Source: Coraliomargarita_B sp036735565 (lineage in GTDB: Bacteria > Verrucomicrobiota > Verrucomicrobiia > Opitutales > Coraliomargaritaceae). From it: a stretch of 64,000 nt of DNA. This document shows, one piece after another, positions 43,732 to 52,386 of the stretch. The stretch lies in assembly GCA_036735565.1 (NCBI GenBank), contig DAINOC010000004.1, positions 3,038-67,037 of the forward strand. The letters are read 5' to 3'. Every line of letters begins with the position of its first letter. Position 1 is the stretch's first letter. The translations under genes were made by a program, and so were the position numbers. The notes under the pieces were generated by a model. The model searched no databases. It was not told the origin of the DNA and was given only the letters and a program-made list of their open reading frames with translations.

Positions 43732-45036
43732 ATGCACTACTTCGACTGCGATAAAATCCAATACGAGGGCCCCTCGTCCAAAAATCCGCTTGCTTTCAAG
43801 CACTACGATCCGACCGCCGTCATCGCGGGCAAGACGATGAAGGACCACCTCCGGTTTGCCGCACCTTACTGGCACGTCATGCGCAATGAACTCGGCGATC
43901 CCTTCGGCTCCGGCACGGCGCAGATGCCCTGGGATGATCGCTCCAGCTCGATAGAGAACGCACTCGCCCGGGTGGATGTCTTCTTTGAATTCCTCGATAA
44001 GATGGGGATTGATTTTTACTGCTGGCACGACCGCGACATCGCACCCGAACTCAACGACCTCGCGGCCTCAAATGCGGCGCTGGAAACTGTGGTCGAGAAG
44101 CTCAAGGCCAAGCAGAAGGAGACCGGTGTGCAGTTGCTCTGGGGCACGGCCTGCCTCTTTTCGCACCCCCGCTATGCACAGGGCGCCGCGACATCGCCCG
44201 ATGCCCGCGTCTATGCCTATGCGGCGGCGCAAGTAAAGAAAGCGCTGGAATGCACCCACGCGCTCGACGGTCTCGGCTACACCTTCTGGGGTGGCCGTGA
44301 GGGCTACGCGACCCTGCTGAATACCGATATGAAGCGGGAACTCGATCACCTTGCGGCGTTTTTGCACATGGCAGTCGACCATGCGAAGAAGATCGGCTTC
44401 AAGGGGCCCTTCTACATCGAGCCAAAGCCGCGCGAGCCCTCCACGCACCAATATGACTCGGATGCCGCAGCCTGCCTGAACTTCCTCCGCGAATACGGGC
44501 TGATGGACCATTTCAAACTCAATATCGAGACCAACCACGCTACCCTGGCCGGCCACACCATGGAGCATGAGCTCACGGTCAGTGCCAATGCGGGCATGCT
44601 CGGCAGCATCGATGCCAACCGTGGCGACACCTTGATCGGCTGGGATACGGATCAGTTCCCCACCGACATCTACCTGACGACGCAGGTCATGCTCGTCGTG
44701 CTGGAGATGGGCGGCTTCACTACCGGCGGTTTGAACTTCGACGCCAAGCGTCGCCGGGAGTCGCACGAACCGATCGATCTCATCCACGCGCACATCGGCG
44801 GTATGGATACCTTCGCACGCGGGCTGAAAATCGCCCACGCTATCCGAGAGGATGGTCGCCTCGGCGACTTCGTGAAAGCCCGCTACAGCAGCTTCGACAG
44901 CGACATCGGCGCCCAGGTCGAGGCTGGTGAAGCGAGCTTCGAGACGCTGGAGCAATATGCCCTGGCCCACGGTGAGCCGACGGTCGCCAGCGGTCGCCAG
45001 GAGATGCTGGAAAATCTCATCAACGAGTTCATCTAG
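43732..45036 (+). CDS. xylA: Xylose isomerase
   Basis: Isomerises D-xylose to D-xylulose in the cytosol. The 434-residue TIM-barrel protein shows all hallmark segments: CWHDRDIAPELNDL (catalytic His), FWGGREGYATLLNTDMKRE, YIEPKPREPSTHQYDSD, NIETNHATLAGHTMEHEL and GSIDANRGDTLIGWDTDQFP with the metal ligands. Length and N-terminus (MHYFDCDKIQYEGP) fit class II enzymes. It starts the xylAB pair and is divergent from xylR. Confidence 0.97.
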   Translation: MHYFDCDKIQYEGPSSKNPLAFKHYDPTAVIAGKTMKDHLRFAAPYWHVMRNELGDPFGSGTAQMPWDDRSSSIENALARVDVFFEFLDKMGIDFYCWHDRDIAPELNDLAASNAALETVVEKLKAKQKETGVQLLWGTACLFSHPRYAQGAATSPDARVYAYAAAQVKKALECTHALDGLGYTFWGGREGYATLLNTDMKRELDHLAAFLHMAVDHAKKIGFKGPFYIEPKPREPSTHQYDSDAAACLNFLREYGLMDHFKLNIETNHATLAGHTMEHELTVSANAGMLGSIDANRGDTLIGWDTDQFPTDIYLTTQVMLVVLEMGGFTTGGLNFDAKRRRESHEPIDLIHAHIGGMDTFARGLKIAHAIREDGRLGDFVKARYSSFDSDIGAQVEAGEASFETLEQYALAHGEPTVASGRQEMLENLINEFI

Positions 45037-45049
45037 GCCTTCCGGTATT

Positions 45050-46597
45050 ATGCTGACGCTCGGCATCGACGCTTCCACGCAGAGTTGTTCTGCCATCGTC
45101 ATCGATACCGATGCCGGGGCCATCGTGGCCGAGGCCTCGGTCAACTTTGGTCAATCGCTGCCCCAATACGGCGCGCCCTCCGGTTTCATACCCGGTGGCG
45201 TTGACGGCGAGGTGCACAGCGATCCGCTTATGTGGCTCGATGCGCTGGAGCTGGTTTTCGAGGCGTTGCGCGCACAGTGTGATCTCTCACAGATCGCGGC
45301 CATCTGCGGGGCGGGCCAGCAACACGGCTCGGTCTATCTGAATGCAGACTGGCCCGGCGTGTTGGCCTCGCTGGTGCCCGTGCGCTCGCTGGCCAGCCAA
45401 ATCGGGCCCTGCCTATCGCGGCCCACGTCGCCGATCTGGATGGATACATCCACCGTTGCCGAGTGTGCCGAGATCAGCGCCGCCGTCGGCGGGCCCGGCC
45501 TGGTTTGCGCGAAGTCCGGTTCGATTGCCATCGAGCGCTTCACCGGTCCGCAGATCCGGCGTTTCTACAAGCAGGACCCCGACGGCTATGCCGGGACGGC
45601 GGCCATCCATCTGGTCAGTTCCTTTATCTGCTCCGTGCTCTGCGGCGGCGATGCGCCGATCGATACAGGTGATGGCGCAGGTATGAACCTGCTGAATATC
45701 AACAACTGGGACTGGGACGCCGACCTTCTGGATGCGACGGCTCCAGCGCTGCGGCAGCGGCTCCCCCGGGTGGTCGACGGTGGCACCCGGGCGGGGGTGC
45801 TGGCCGACTACTTCGTGCAAAGGTTCGGATTTGCCGCAGGCACGCCGATCGCCGTCTTCACGGGGGACAATCCCAGCAGCCTGATCGGCATGGGTGCGAG
45901 CCGCCCCGGACGGCTCGTGATCTCGCTGGGCACCTCCGATACCTTCTTTGCTGCGATGCCCGCAGTGCTGGCGGATCCGCACGGCTGCGGCCACGTCTTT
46001 GGGAATCCGGCGGGTGGCTCGATGTCGCTGCAATGCTTCGTCAACGGCTCGCTGGCGCGTGAGGCCGTGAAGGACCGCTTCGGCTACGATTGGGCGCAGT
46101 TTACCGCGGCCCTGCAAGCCACGCCGCCGGGTAACGGGGGCAATGTCATGCTGCCGTTTTTCCGGCCGGAGATCAGTCCGCGCATGGATGCGGCCGCGCC
46201 GCTCCTTCGCGGGACGCCCGCCTTCGAGAACTGGGAGGAATCGGCGACAGCGATCCGCGCCTGTGTGGAAGGCCAGTTCCTCAACATGCAGCGCTGCACG
46301 GAGTGGATGCAATTAGACACCGAGGTCATCTACCTGACCGGCGGCGCCTCAAAGAACGACGCCATCGCCCAGGTGGTCGCCGATGTTTTTCAGGTCAAGG
46401 TGCAGCGGCTCGCGGTGAGCGGATCGGTCGCGCTGGGGGCAGCTCTGCGCGCCGCCAACCAGGCGGGTGCTCTCCCGCTGGCGCAACTGGAGGCCGTCTT
46501 CTGCCAGCCCGAGGTCAACAGCATTCTGGCACCGCAGGCAGACCCCGCCGCTTACGAGCTAAGCAGGCAGCGTGTCGCCGAGTTAACGCATGGGTAG
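45050..46597 (+). CDS. xylB: Xylulokinase
   Basis: Phosphorylates D-xylulose at the expense of ATP, feeding the pentose phosphate pathway. The 515-residue FGGY kinase starts at ATG 45050 (MLTLGIDASTQSCSAIVID, phosphate-binding loop), and shows GAGQQHGSVYLN, DTSTVAECAEI, TGDNPSSLIGMGASRPGRLV, ISLGTSDTFFA and VIYLTGGASKNDAIAQV. The gene follows xylA by 13 bp, an operon. The end is followed by a good terminator hairpin at 46744. Confidence 0.94.
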   Translation: MLTLGIDASTQSCSAIVIDTDAGAIVAEASVNFGQSLPQYGAPSGFIPGGVDGEVHSDPLMWLDALELVFEALRAQCDLSQIAAICGAGQQHGSVYLNADWPGVLASLVPVRSLASQIGPCLSRPTSPIWMDTSTVAECAEISAAVGGPGLVCAKSGSIAIERFTGPQIRRFYKQDPDGYAGTAAIHLVSSFICSVLCGGDAPIDTGDGAGMNLLNINNWDWDADLLDATAPALRQRLPRVVDGGTRAGVLADYFVQRFGFAAGTPIAVFTGDNPSSLIGMGASRPGRLVISLGTSDTFFAAMPAVLADPHGCGHVFGNPAGGSMSLQCFVNGSLAREAVKDRFGYDWAQFTAALQATPPGNGGNVMLPFFRPEISPRMDAAAPLLRGTPAFENWEESATAIRACVEGQFLNMQRCTEWMQLDTEVIYLTGGASKNDAIAQVVADVFQVKVQRLAVSGSVALGAALRAANQAGALPLAQLEAVFCQPEVNSILAPQADPAAYELSRQRVAELTHG

Positions 46598-46743
46598 GCG
46601 ATAAGCGCCTACTATTCATCTCTGCCACCACCAGCTGGCTTCATTGTTTGATCGAATCTGTGACAAAGGCCGGTGAGTTGTGACTCCGCAGCTTCCGCTA
46701 CGGCGGGTAGGGCAAAATCGTCTGGATGATTTGCGGACATAAA

Positions 46744-46776
46744 AAAGCCCCCGTGGTTATTGAGCACGGGGGCTTT
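46744..46776. terminator. Bidirectional rho-independent terminator
   Basis: AAAGCCCCCGTG (46744-46755) pairs perfectly with CACGGGGGCTTT (46765-46776) around a 9-nt loop, with an A-run on the left side and TTT on the right. It lies between the convergent xylB and the small secreted-protein gene and can serve both. Confidence 0.85.
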
Positions 46777-46843
46777 GTTGAAAATCTGACAAGCAAGCCG
46801 TTCCAATCCGCAGGTTTTTGAAACCTGGATTCGGTAAACCGGC

Positions 46844-47158
46844 TTATTGTTCGTTCAGGCGGAAGGTATGCACCGGTGCATCATCAGAGCCTCGGGTGGC
46901 ACGGATGTTCACGCCAACCTTGAGGTCGCTGGGGCCGGAGAGGCCGCCTTTGAAGCGGGTGGATGCGTCCCAGGATACGGTGGCATCTCCCTTTTTACCC
47001 CCGATTGTAACGGTTTTCGCGTCGTGATCGACGGCGGTGATTTCGCCACGGAATTTTTGAACACCCTGTGCGTTGGCATCGGGGGCAGCGAAGCAGAACA
47101 TGACAACGGCAAGCGCCGTGATCAGTGAAGAGAAAACTTTGGAGTATGTTGTAATCAT
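46844..47158 (-). CDS. Small secreted beta-barrel protein (DUF5666-like)
   Basis: A 104-residue protein with a signal peptide (MITTYSKVFSSLITALAVVMF...ANA) and a compact all-beta domain: KFRGEITAVDHDAKTVTIGG and VGVNIRATRGSDD, an OB-like pattern found in DUF5666-type proteins. The ATG at 47158 starts the signal peptide. It stands alone between a terminator and a 396-bp gap. Function unknown. Confidence 0.7.
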   Translation of the reverse strand: MITTYSKVFSSLITALAVVMFCFAAPDANAQGVQKFRGEITAVDHDAKTVTIGGKKGDATVSWDASTRFKGGLSGPSDLKVGVNIRATRGSDDAPVHTFRLNEQ

Positions 47159-47554
47159 AAGGTCGTCCACCATAGATTACTTCCATTGATGGTCAATGGG
47201 AAAAGAGCCATCGGCCTGTGTAATTGGCGTCATTGCGATCGGTAGCAAACGAAGCCGAGGGAGGATTGTGGATTTGCTGGCGGTGATCTTTAACTCCGGA
47301 GGTCGCCCCGGCAGTTGGGTGCATTAGCCGCAGCTGGAGTGCTGGAGTCGGGCGGGCTGAAGGCATTGCGATACGATAAACGAGAAAAAATCTATCGTGG
47401 CCCCCGGTTCGATCCGAGAGCATTCGGCATGTTATCTTGCCCATATACAGCCATTCTAAAGGATTCGCCATTCTACTGATTGCCTCCACCCCCGCCGCCC
47501 CTTATCTGGAAAAGTGTATTGCGCGGTGCGGTTATTCTGACCTAGCCTTCTCTT
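47159..47554. other. Gene-free intergenic region
   Basis: Nearly 400 bp between the divergent small secreted protein and the esterase gene. Frames here are short and contain no recognisable protein. The region must carry the two promoters; no palindrome or RNA motif stands out. Confidence 0.5.
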
Positions 47555-49078
47555 TTGAGAAATATACCCCTTCTCCTTCTCGCGATTTTCGCGAGCCTAT
47601 CCATCGCCCGGGCCGAGCTCTGGATGCCGGCTATTTTTACGGACCACATGGTGTTGCAGCGCGAGTTGGCAAATCCCGTCTGGGGCACGGCCGTGCCCGG
47701 TCAGGCGGTGACCGTTACGATCGACGGGCAGTCCGTGACGACAAAGGCGGACGAGGCCGGCAACTGGCGGGTCGAATTGGCGCCCTTGCCGGCAGGTGGG
47801 CCGCATCAGCTGGCGGTTGAGGCCGGCACCGTGCGTGTGATTGACGATGTGCTCGTCGGAGAGGTCTGGTTCTGCTCCGGCCAGTCCAATATGGAATGGC
47901 CCGTCGAAAAATCCAATGAGGCGGCGATTGAGATCGTCTCGGCCAACCACCCGCAAATTCGTTTTTTAAAGGTGCCGCGCGTAGGCACTCAGGAGCCGCA
48001 GCGGGACTTTGAGGGTGCCTGGTCGGTCTGCTCTCCGGAGTCGGTCGGACAATTTTCCGCCGTGGGCTATTTCTTTGGGCGGCGTCTGCATGAGGCACTG
48101 GGGGTGCCGGTCGGGTTGGTGGACCTGTCCTGGGGTGGTTCGGCGGCCGAGGCTTGGATTCCGCGCGAACTGCTGGAGGGCGACCCGCGCTATACCAATC
48201 GTTTGGCGCAAATCGACGCGGCGCTCGAGGGTTATACCGATGCGGTGCATGCGGAGAAAGTCGCTGAATGGGAGCAAGCCGTCGCGGACTGGGAAAGCAG
48301 CGGGCGTGAGGGTCGGCGACCCCGTGAGCCCCGCGATCCACGCTACGACAACAAGCGCACCGGAAATATCTACAACGGCGTGGTGCATCCCGTGCTCGGC
48401 TATGGGCTGCGCGGCAATATCTGGTATCAGGGCGAGTCCAATACCGACCGTGATCCGCGCACTTACGATCATCTTTTTCCGCTGGTGATCGAGACCCTTC
48501 GCGAGCGCTGGGGCCATGGTGATTTCCCTTTTTATTGGGTGCAACTGGCGGATTTTCGGGCCGAGAGCCCCGAGCCGCAGGATGAAGGCTGGGCGCGTCT
48601 GCGCGAGCATCAGACGATGACGCTCGATGCCGTTTCGAACGGTGGTCAGGCCGTGATTATCGACGTCGGCGAGGGGCGGGACATCCACCCCCGCGATAAG
48701 CATACCGTGGCCAACCGCCTCGCGCGGATTGCGCTGGCGCGTGACTACGGCTTTGATGTGAATTATCAGAGCCCGCGCTATGAGTCGATGCGGGTTGAGG
48801 ATGGGCGTGCGACCATCACCTTCAAGCATGTTACGGATCAGGGGCTTTATGCCTTCGACACCAGGGAGGTCCACGGTTTTGCCGTGGCCGGCGAGGACCG
48901 CGTCTTCAAGTGGGCTGAAGCGAAGATCGTGGGCGAGCGAAAGGATCAAGTCGAGGTCTGGAGCGACGAGGTGCCGAACCCGGTAGCGGTGCGCTACGCC
49001 TGGGCGCAAAACCCCGTCTGTAACCTCTACGACCGCGAGGGCCTGCCGGTGACGCCGTTCCGCACGGACGACTGGTAG
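47555..49078 (+). CDS. Sialate O-acetylesterase-family protein
   Basis: A 507-residue secreted SGNH hydrolase starting at TTG 47555 with a signal peptide (MRNIPLLLLAIFASLSIARA). The domain shows FTDHMVLQRELANPVWGTA at the start, the catalytic serine in VWFCSGQSNMEWPVE, the IWYQGESNT block and the Asp/His motif DIHPRDKHTVANRLA. Family members remove acetyl groups from sialic acids or from acetylated xylans and other plant glycans. With the xylose genes next door an acetyl-xylan or pectin role is plausible. It is convergent with the NamZ-like gene (7 bp). Confidence 0.88.
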   Translation: MRNIPLLLLAIFASLSIARAELWMPAIFTDHMVLQRELANPVWGTAVPGQAVTVTIDGQSVTTKADEAGNWRVELAPLPAGGPHQLAVEAGTVRVIDDVLVGEVWFCSGQSNMEWPVEKSNEAAIEIVSANHPQIRFLKVPRVGTQEPQRDFEGAWSVCSPESVGQFSAVGYFFGRRLHEALGVPVGLVDLSWGGSAAEAWIPRELLEGDPRYTNRLAQIDAALEGYTDAVHAEKVAEWEQAVADWESSGREGRRPREPRDPRYDNKRTGNIYNGVVHPVLGYGLRGNIWYQGESNTDRDPRTYDHLFPLVIETLRERWGHGDFPFYWVQLADFRAESPEPQDEGWARLREHQTMTLDAVSNGGQAVIIDVGEGRDIHPRDKHTVANRLARIALARDYGFDVNYQSPRYESMRVEDGRATITFKHVTDQGLYAFDTREVHGFAVAGEDRVFKWAEAKIVGERKDQVEVWSDEVPNPVAVRYAWAQNPVCNLYDREGLPVTPFRTDDW

Positions 49079-49085
49079 GGACGCC

Positions 49086-50333
49086 TCATCGCGGGTAGAG
49101 CCAGAAGCGCTCGGAAGTTTTTTGAAACCGCTGGGCGTCTTGCGCCCAGGCGTTGACAAACTGCCCGACGCGGGCCTGAGCCCCGCGTTTCGAAATCTCC
49201 TCCCACCAGGGAGTGCTGCCAACGTGCTTGTTGAACAAGGTCGGATTCTTTGAGTTGGCAAAGGGGTTGCCGGGCGTCCATTCGGCGGTGATCCGCATCA
49301 TGTGAAAGCTCAGTTCGGTGGGCCGGACGGCCGCCCAGTTGTTGACGCTGACGTAGACGCCCTCGACGGGTGCTCCGGCCGCGCTTCGGGTCTGCACGAT
49401 GCGGTAGCTGAGGCCGGGAATGCGGCAGGCTTCCAGCGCCCGCTTCACTTCGGCGGCGGTTTTACCTTTGTGCCGAAGCAGGCGGAAGGGGTAGGGGGTG
49501 CCGATGCCGTGGGAGAAGCCGCCCTCCTGGGCGCCAAGCCCGGTCATGGCATAGCCCAGCACGGCGGAGAGGTCCGGAATGTAGGGGGAGGTGGGGATCC
49601 AGCGCAGGCCCGTATCGGTCCACAGCATACTCCGGTGCCAGCCCTGCATGGGGATCACGGTGAGTCGTCCCTGACGCCGCGCTGCTTCGGGGGTCTCCAT
49701 CCAGCCGGGCGTCTGCTGGGCCATGCGGGCCAGCTCTCCGATCGTCAGACCGTGAACATAAGGAACATGAAAGGCGCCGACATAGCTGCGCCACTGGCGG
49801 TCGAGAGGAGGGCCGTCCACCTTGAGTCCGCCGAGCGGGTTGGGCCGATCGAGAACGACCACTTCGACCCCCTGTTCGAAGCAGGCCTCCATGGCATAGC
49901 GCATACAGCTGACATAGGTGTAGGAGCGGACGCCCACGTCCTGCAGATCGATAACGAGCGCATCCAGCCCGCGGAGCATCTCCGGGGTCGGCTTACGGTA
50001 TTTGCCGTAGAGGGAGTAGACGGGCAGGCCGGTCGCGGTGTCGATCCGGTTGTCGATCGGAACGTTGGCTTTTTCGTCGCCGTAGATGCCATGCTCCGGA
50101 CCGAAGAGAGCGACCAGGCGGACGTTGGGTGCCCGGCGCAGCACCTGGATGCTGCTCTCGCCCCGGCGGTTCACCCCGGCCGGATTGGTCAGCAGGCCTA
50201 CCCGTTTCCCATCGATAGCCCGGAACCTGCTCTCTTCGAGCACATCGATGCCCAGGCGGACTTGACTGTGAAGTGTCGAGGTCAGTGCCGCCGCAGCGAC
50301 CGCGATAAAGGTGAGGACGGGTCTAAAGTTCAC
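49086..50333 (-). CDS. namZ: DUF1343 / NamZ-like exo-beta-N-acetylmuramidase
   Basis: The 415-residue protein has a signal peptide after GTG 50333 (MNFRPVLTFIAVAAAALT) and a DUF1343 domain: VGLLTNPAGVNRRG, ALFGPEHGIYGDEKANVPI, ALVIDLQDVGVRSYTYVSCM and VVLDRPNPLGG. DUF1343 proteins include NamZ, which cuts terminal MurNAc from peptidoglycan fragments in the periplasm. The GTG overlaps the end of the DUF2062 gene by 11 bp; a longer frame upstream is part of that gene. Likely role is cell-wall recycling. Confidence 0.87.
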   Translation of the reverse strand: MNFRPVLTFIAVAAAALTSTLHSQVRLGIDVLEESRFRAIDGKRVGLLTNPAGVNRRGESSIQVLRRAPNVRLVALFGPEHGIYGDEKANVPIDNRIDTATGLPVYSLYGKYRKPTPEMLRGLDALVIDLQDVGVRSYTYVSCMRYAMEACFEQGVEVVVLDRPNPLGGLKVDGPPLDRQWRSYVGAFHVPYVHGLTIGELARMAQQTPGWMETPEAARRQGRLTVIPMQGWHRSMLWTDTGLRWIPTSPYIPDLSAVLGYAMTGLGAQEGGFSHGIGTPYPFRLLRHKGKTAAEVKRALEACRIPGLSYRIVQTRSAAGAPVEGVYVSVNNWAAVRPTELSFHMMRITAEWTPGNPFANSKNPTLFNKHVGSTPWWEEISKRGAQARVGQFVNAWAQDAQRFQKTSERFWLYPR

Positions 50334-50961
50334 GTTGTTTTCTCTCTTTAAGTTGGTGGATTTTTTTAACGAGCAGTTGGTAGCTGGCGGAAGTCCGGCG
50401 TGCAACGATGCGATAGGAAAAGGCGCCGACAACCCCGAAAAAGGTGCCCATGACGACTGCCCCGAGACAGGTCACGCCGAACACAGTGATCAACATATGG
50501 AAATTATCGCCCCAGTCGCCGCTGAAGAGCTGGTCGAGGACAGAGAGAATTTCGGCACGCCGGAGTGGCATGGTCTCGACGCTGAAGAGACTGAGAATAA
50601 TTCGCCCGATCTGGTAGTCGGCGACCCAGAGGGGGATGGCCGTGATGGGATTGGAGACGATTTGAAGTCCGGCCAGGATCGGGAGATTGGCGCGGAGCAG
50701 CAGAGCCAGGGCGAGCGAGAGCGGCAGTTGGATCCCGTAGAGGGGCAGCAGGGTGAGAATGGCCCCGGCGTAGATGGCTGGCACGGCATGTTCTTCGCGG
50801 AAGCTCCAAAGGTAGACCCGCTTTTTGGCGGTTTCCGCAAACAGCTTCAATATCGGGTAGCGGTGGATATTGGTCCGCCGCGGCAGCGGGCGCAGCCAGC
50901 GCTTAACCCTCCGAAGACGGCGCCAGCGGGCTTCATTCAGCTCTTTCTCCTCGGTCGTCAT
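50323..50961 (-). CDS. DUF2062 membrane protein
   Basis: A 212-residue inner-membrane protein: a basic N-terminus (NEARWRRLRRVKRWLRPLPR), then the DUF2062 domain with AIYAGAILTLLPLYGIQLPL, LQIVSNPITAIPLWVADYQI and a last span in VTCLGAVVMGTFFGVVGAF. The start at 50961 overlaps the glycerate kinase stop by 4 bp (ATGA). DUF2062 proteins have no settled function; some are linked to cell-envelope processes, in line with the neighbour NamZ. Confidence 0.84.
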   Translation of the reverse strand: MTTEEKELNEARWRRLRRVKRWLRPLPRRTNIHRYPILKLFAETAKKRVYLWSFREEHAVPAIYAGAILTLLPLYGIQLPLSLALALLLRANLPILAGLQIVSNPITAIPLWVADYQIGRIILSLFSVETMPLRRAEILSVLDQLFSGDWGDNFHMLITVFGVTCLGAVVMGTFFGVVGAFSYRIVARRTSASYQLLVKKIHQLKERKQREL

Positions 50962-52127
50962 GAAGCGTTTAGATCGAGGAGCGCGGAGCGGACGGAAAGT
51001 TCCAGATTTTCGGGGCCTCGGGTCAGGGCATCGTCGAGAGGCATACCTGTCGGGGAGATGGCATGGGCGCGGCAATTCGGAAAATCGCGGACCAGCGTGG
51101 TCGCCGTCGCCGGATCGATGGCTCCGGCGAAGAGAAGGGATGGCTTGCTGGCCTTGCGGGCCGCACAGAGGAGGGCGTATGGCCCTTTACCCGAGAGGGA
51201 ACTACGGTCGAACTTGCCCTCGCCGGTGAGAATCAGATCGGCCTCTTGGATCTTCACTGGGAGATCCAACCAGGCCTCGACCAGCGCAAAGCCAGCGAGG
51301 AAGGTGGCGCCGCAGGCCACTTTCAGGCCGAAGCCCAGACCTCCGGCGGCCCCGCATCCGGGTGTCCGCATCAGTGACTCCGGCTGCGCAAAATGCTCAC
51401 AGAGCAGTGCCGCCATCCGGCCGGTCTCGCGATCGAAGGTTTCGACCTCGTCGGCTCCGAGCCCTTTTTGCGGACCGTAGATCGCCGCCGCACCGTCGGT
51501 GCCGAGGAGGGGGTTGGCGACGTCGCAGGCGATGAAGATCGGCGGGCAGTTGAACTCGATCTGCCCGGAGAGTGTGGTGATCCCCGGCCAGGCGGAGGGG
51601 GTGATGGCCTCGGTCCCGTTAAACCTCAGCCCCATGGACTCCAGTGCGCCCAGCCCGAGGTCGCTGGTAGCGCTGCCGCCGATACCGATGAGGATGGCCG
51701 ACGCGTTCTCGGCCACGGCGATGCGCACCAGCTCACCTACCCCGCGGGTCGTGCAGTGGCGGGGATGGCGGAGGTGGAAGGGCACCTGCTCGAGCCCGGC
51801 CACCGAGGCCATTTCGATGATCGCGATGCGACCGTCGATGCGACAGAGTTGTTCGCGTGCCCCGAAGCAGAGAGCGCTCGCTTCGACCCAGCCAAGAGGT
51901 GCGTCGAGTTCTTCACCAAGCGGTCCCGTTACGGGATGATACTCCACGTAGCCCTCGCCCGCTTCGGTTAGAATACGGCAAAAGCCCTCGCCCCCGTCGG
52001 TGAGCGGCGCCTGATGAACGATCGGGTCCCCGCCCAGCGTCTGCCGGATTCCGGCCTCCGCCGCCTCGCCGGCACGGTTGGCCGTCATCGAATCTTTAAA
52101 TTTATCGAAGGCGACGAGGATATTCAT
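50958..52127 (-). CDS. garK: Glycerate kinase (type 2, GarK/GlxK family)
   Basis: Phosphorylates D-glycerate, linking glyoxylate/glycerate metabolism to glycolysis. The 389-residue protein begins MNILVAFDKFKDSMTANRAG and shows ILIGIGGSATSDLGLGALES, FIACDVANPLLGTDGAAAIYG, PGCGAAGGLGFGLKVACGA and LILTGEGKFDRSSLSGKGP, the standard motifs. ATG 52127 is chosen as the family start. It is the first gene of a three-gene minus-strand run. It could also drain glyoxylate-derived carbon from purine breakdown (inference). Confidence 0.93.
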   Translation of the reverse strand: MNILVAFDKFKDSMTANRAGEAAEAGIRQTLGGDPIVHQAPLTDGGEGFCRILTEAGEGYVEYHPVTGPLGEELDAPLGWVEASALCFGAREQLCRIDGRIAIIEMASVAGLEQVPFHLRHPRHCTTRGVGELVRIAVAENASAILIGIGGSATSDLGLGALESMGLRFNGTEAITPSAWPGITTLSGQIEFNCPPIFIACDVANPLLGTDGAAAIYGPQKGLGADEVETFDRETGRMAALLCEHFAQPESLMRTPGCGAAGGLGFGLKVACGATFLAGFALVEAWLDLPVKIQEADLILTGEGKFDRSSLSGKGPYALLCAARKASKPSLLFAGAIDPATATTLVRDFPNCRAHAISPTGMPLDDALTRGPENLELSVRSALLDLNAS

Positions 52128-52256
52128 TTGCCGAACATGCAGCGACCCCGCCGGAAGGTCCAACCCGGAGTGCAGGCGACCGGCGATTTATTCACGGGCC
52201 GCTACCTTCTGGAGGATTCGATCCACCGATAAAAGTCAGTGGGTGGTATCAAGCAT

Positions 52257-52285
52257 GGCGGCTTGTCGAAGACGGCGCCCTACCG
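52257..52285. repeat. Dispersed repeat GGCGGCTTG...GGCGCCCTACC, copy A
   Basis: The motif GGCGGCTTGTCGAAGACGG followed by CGCCCTACCG recurs in variant form at 62726-62753 (inverted) and 62799-62827 (direct). It lies in the 259-bp gap between rng and glycerate kinase, in which no gene is recognised. Confidence 0.55.
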
Positions 52286-52386
52286 GGTTAATCGGGAAGC
52301 GATCCCGGCTTCACCCTTCGACGGCACCCAGGGTCTTGAGCTTGTCGAAAGGCGGGCCGGGAGAGGCTGCGATTTTGTAAAACTGC

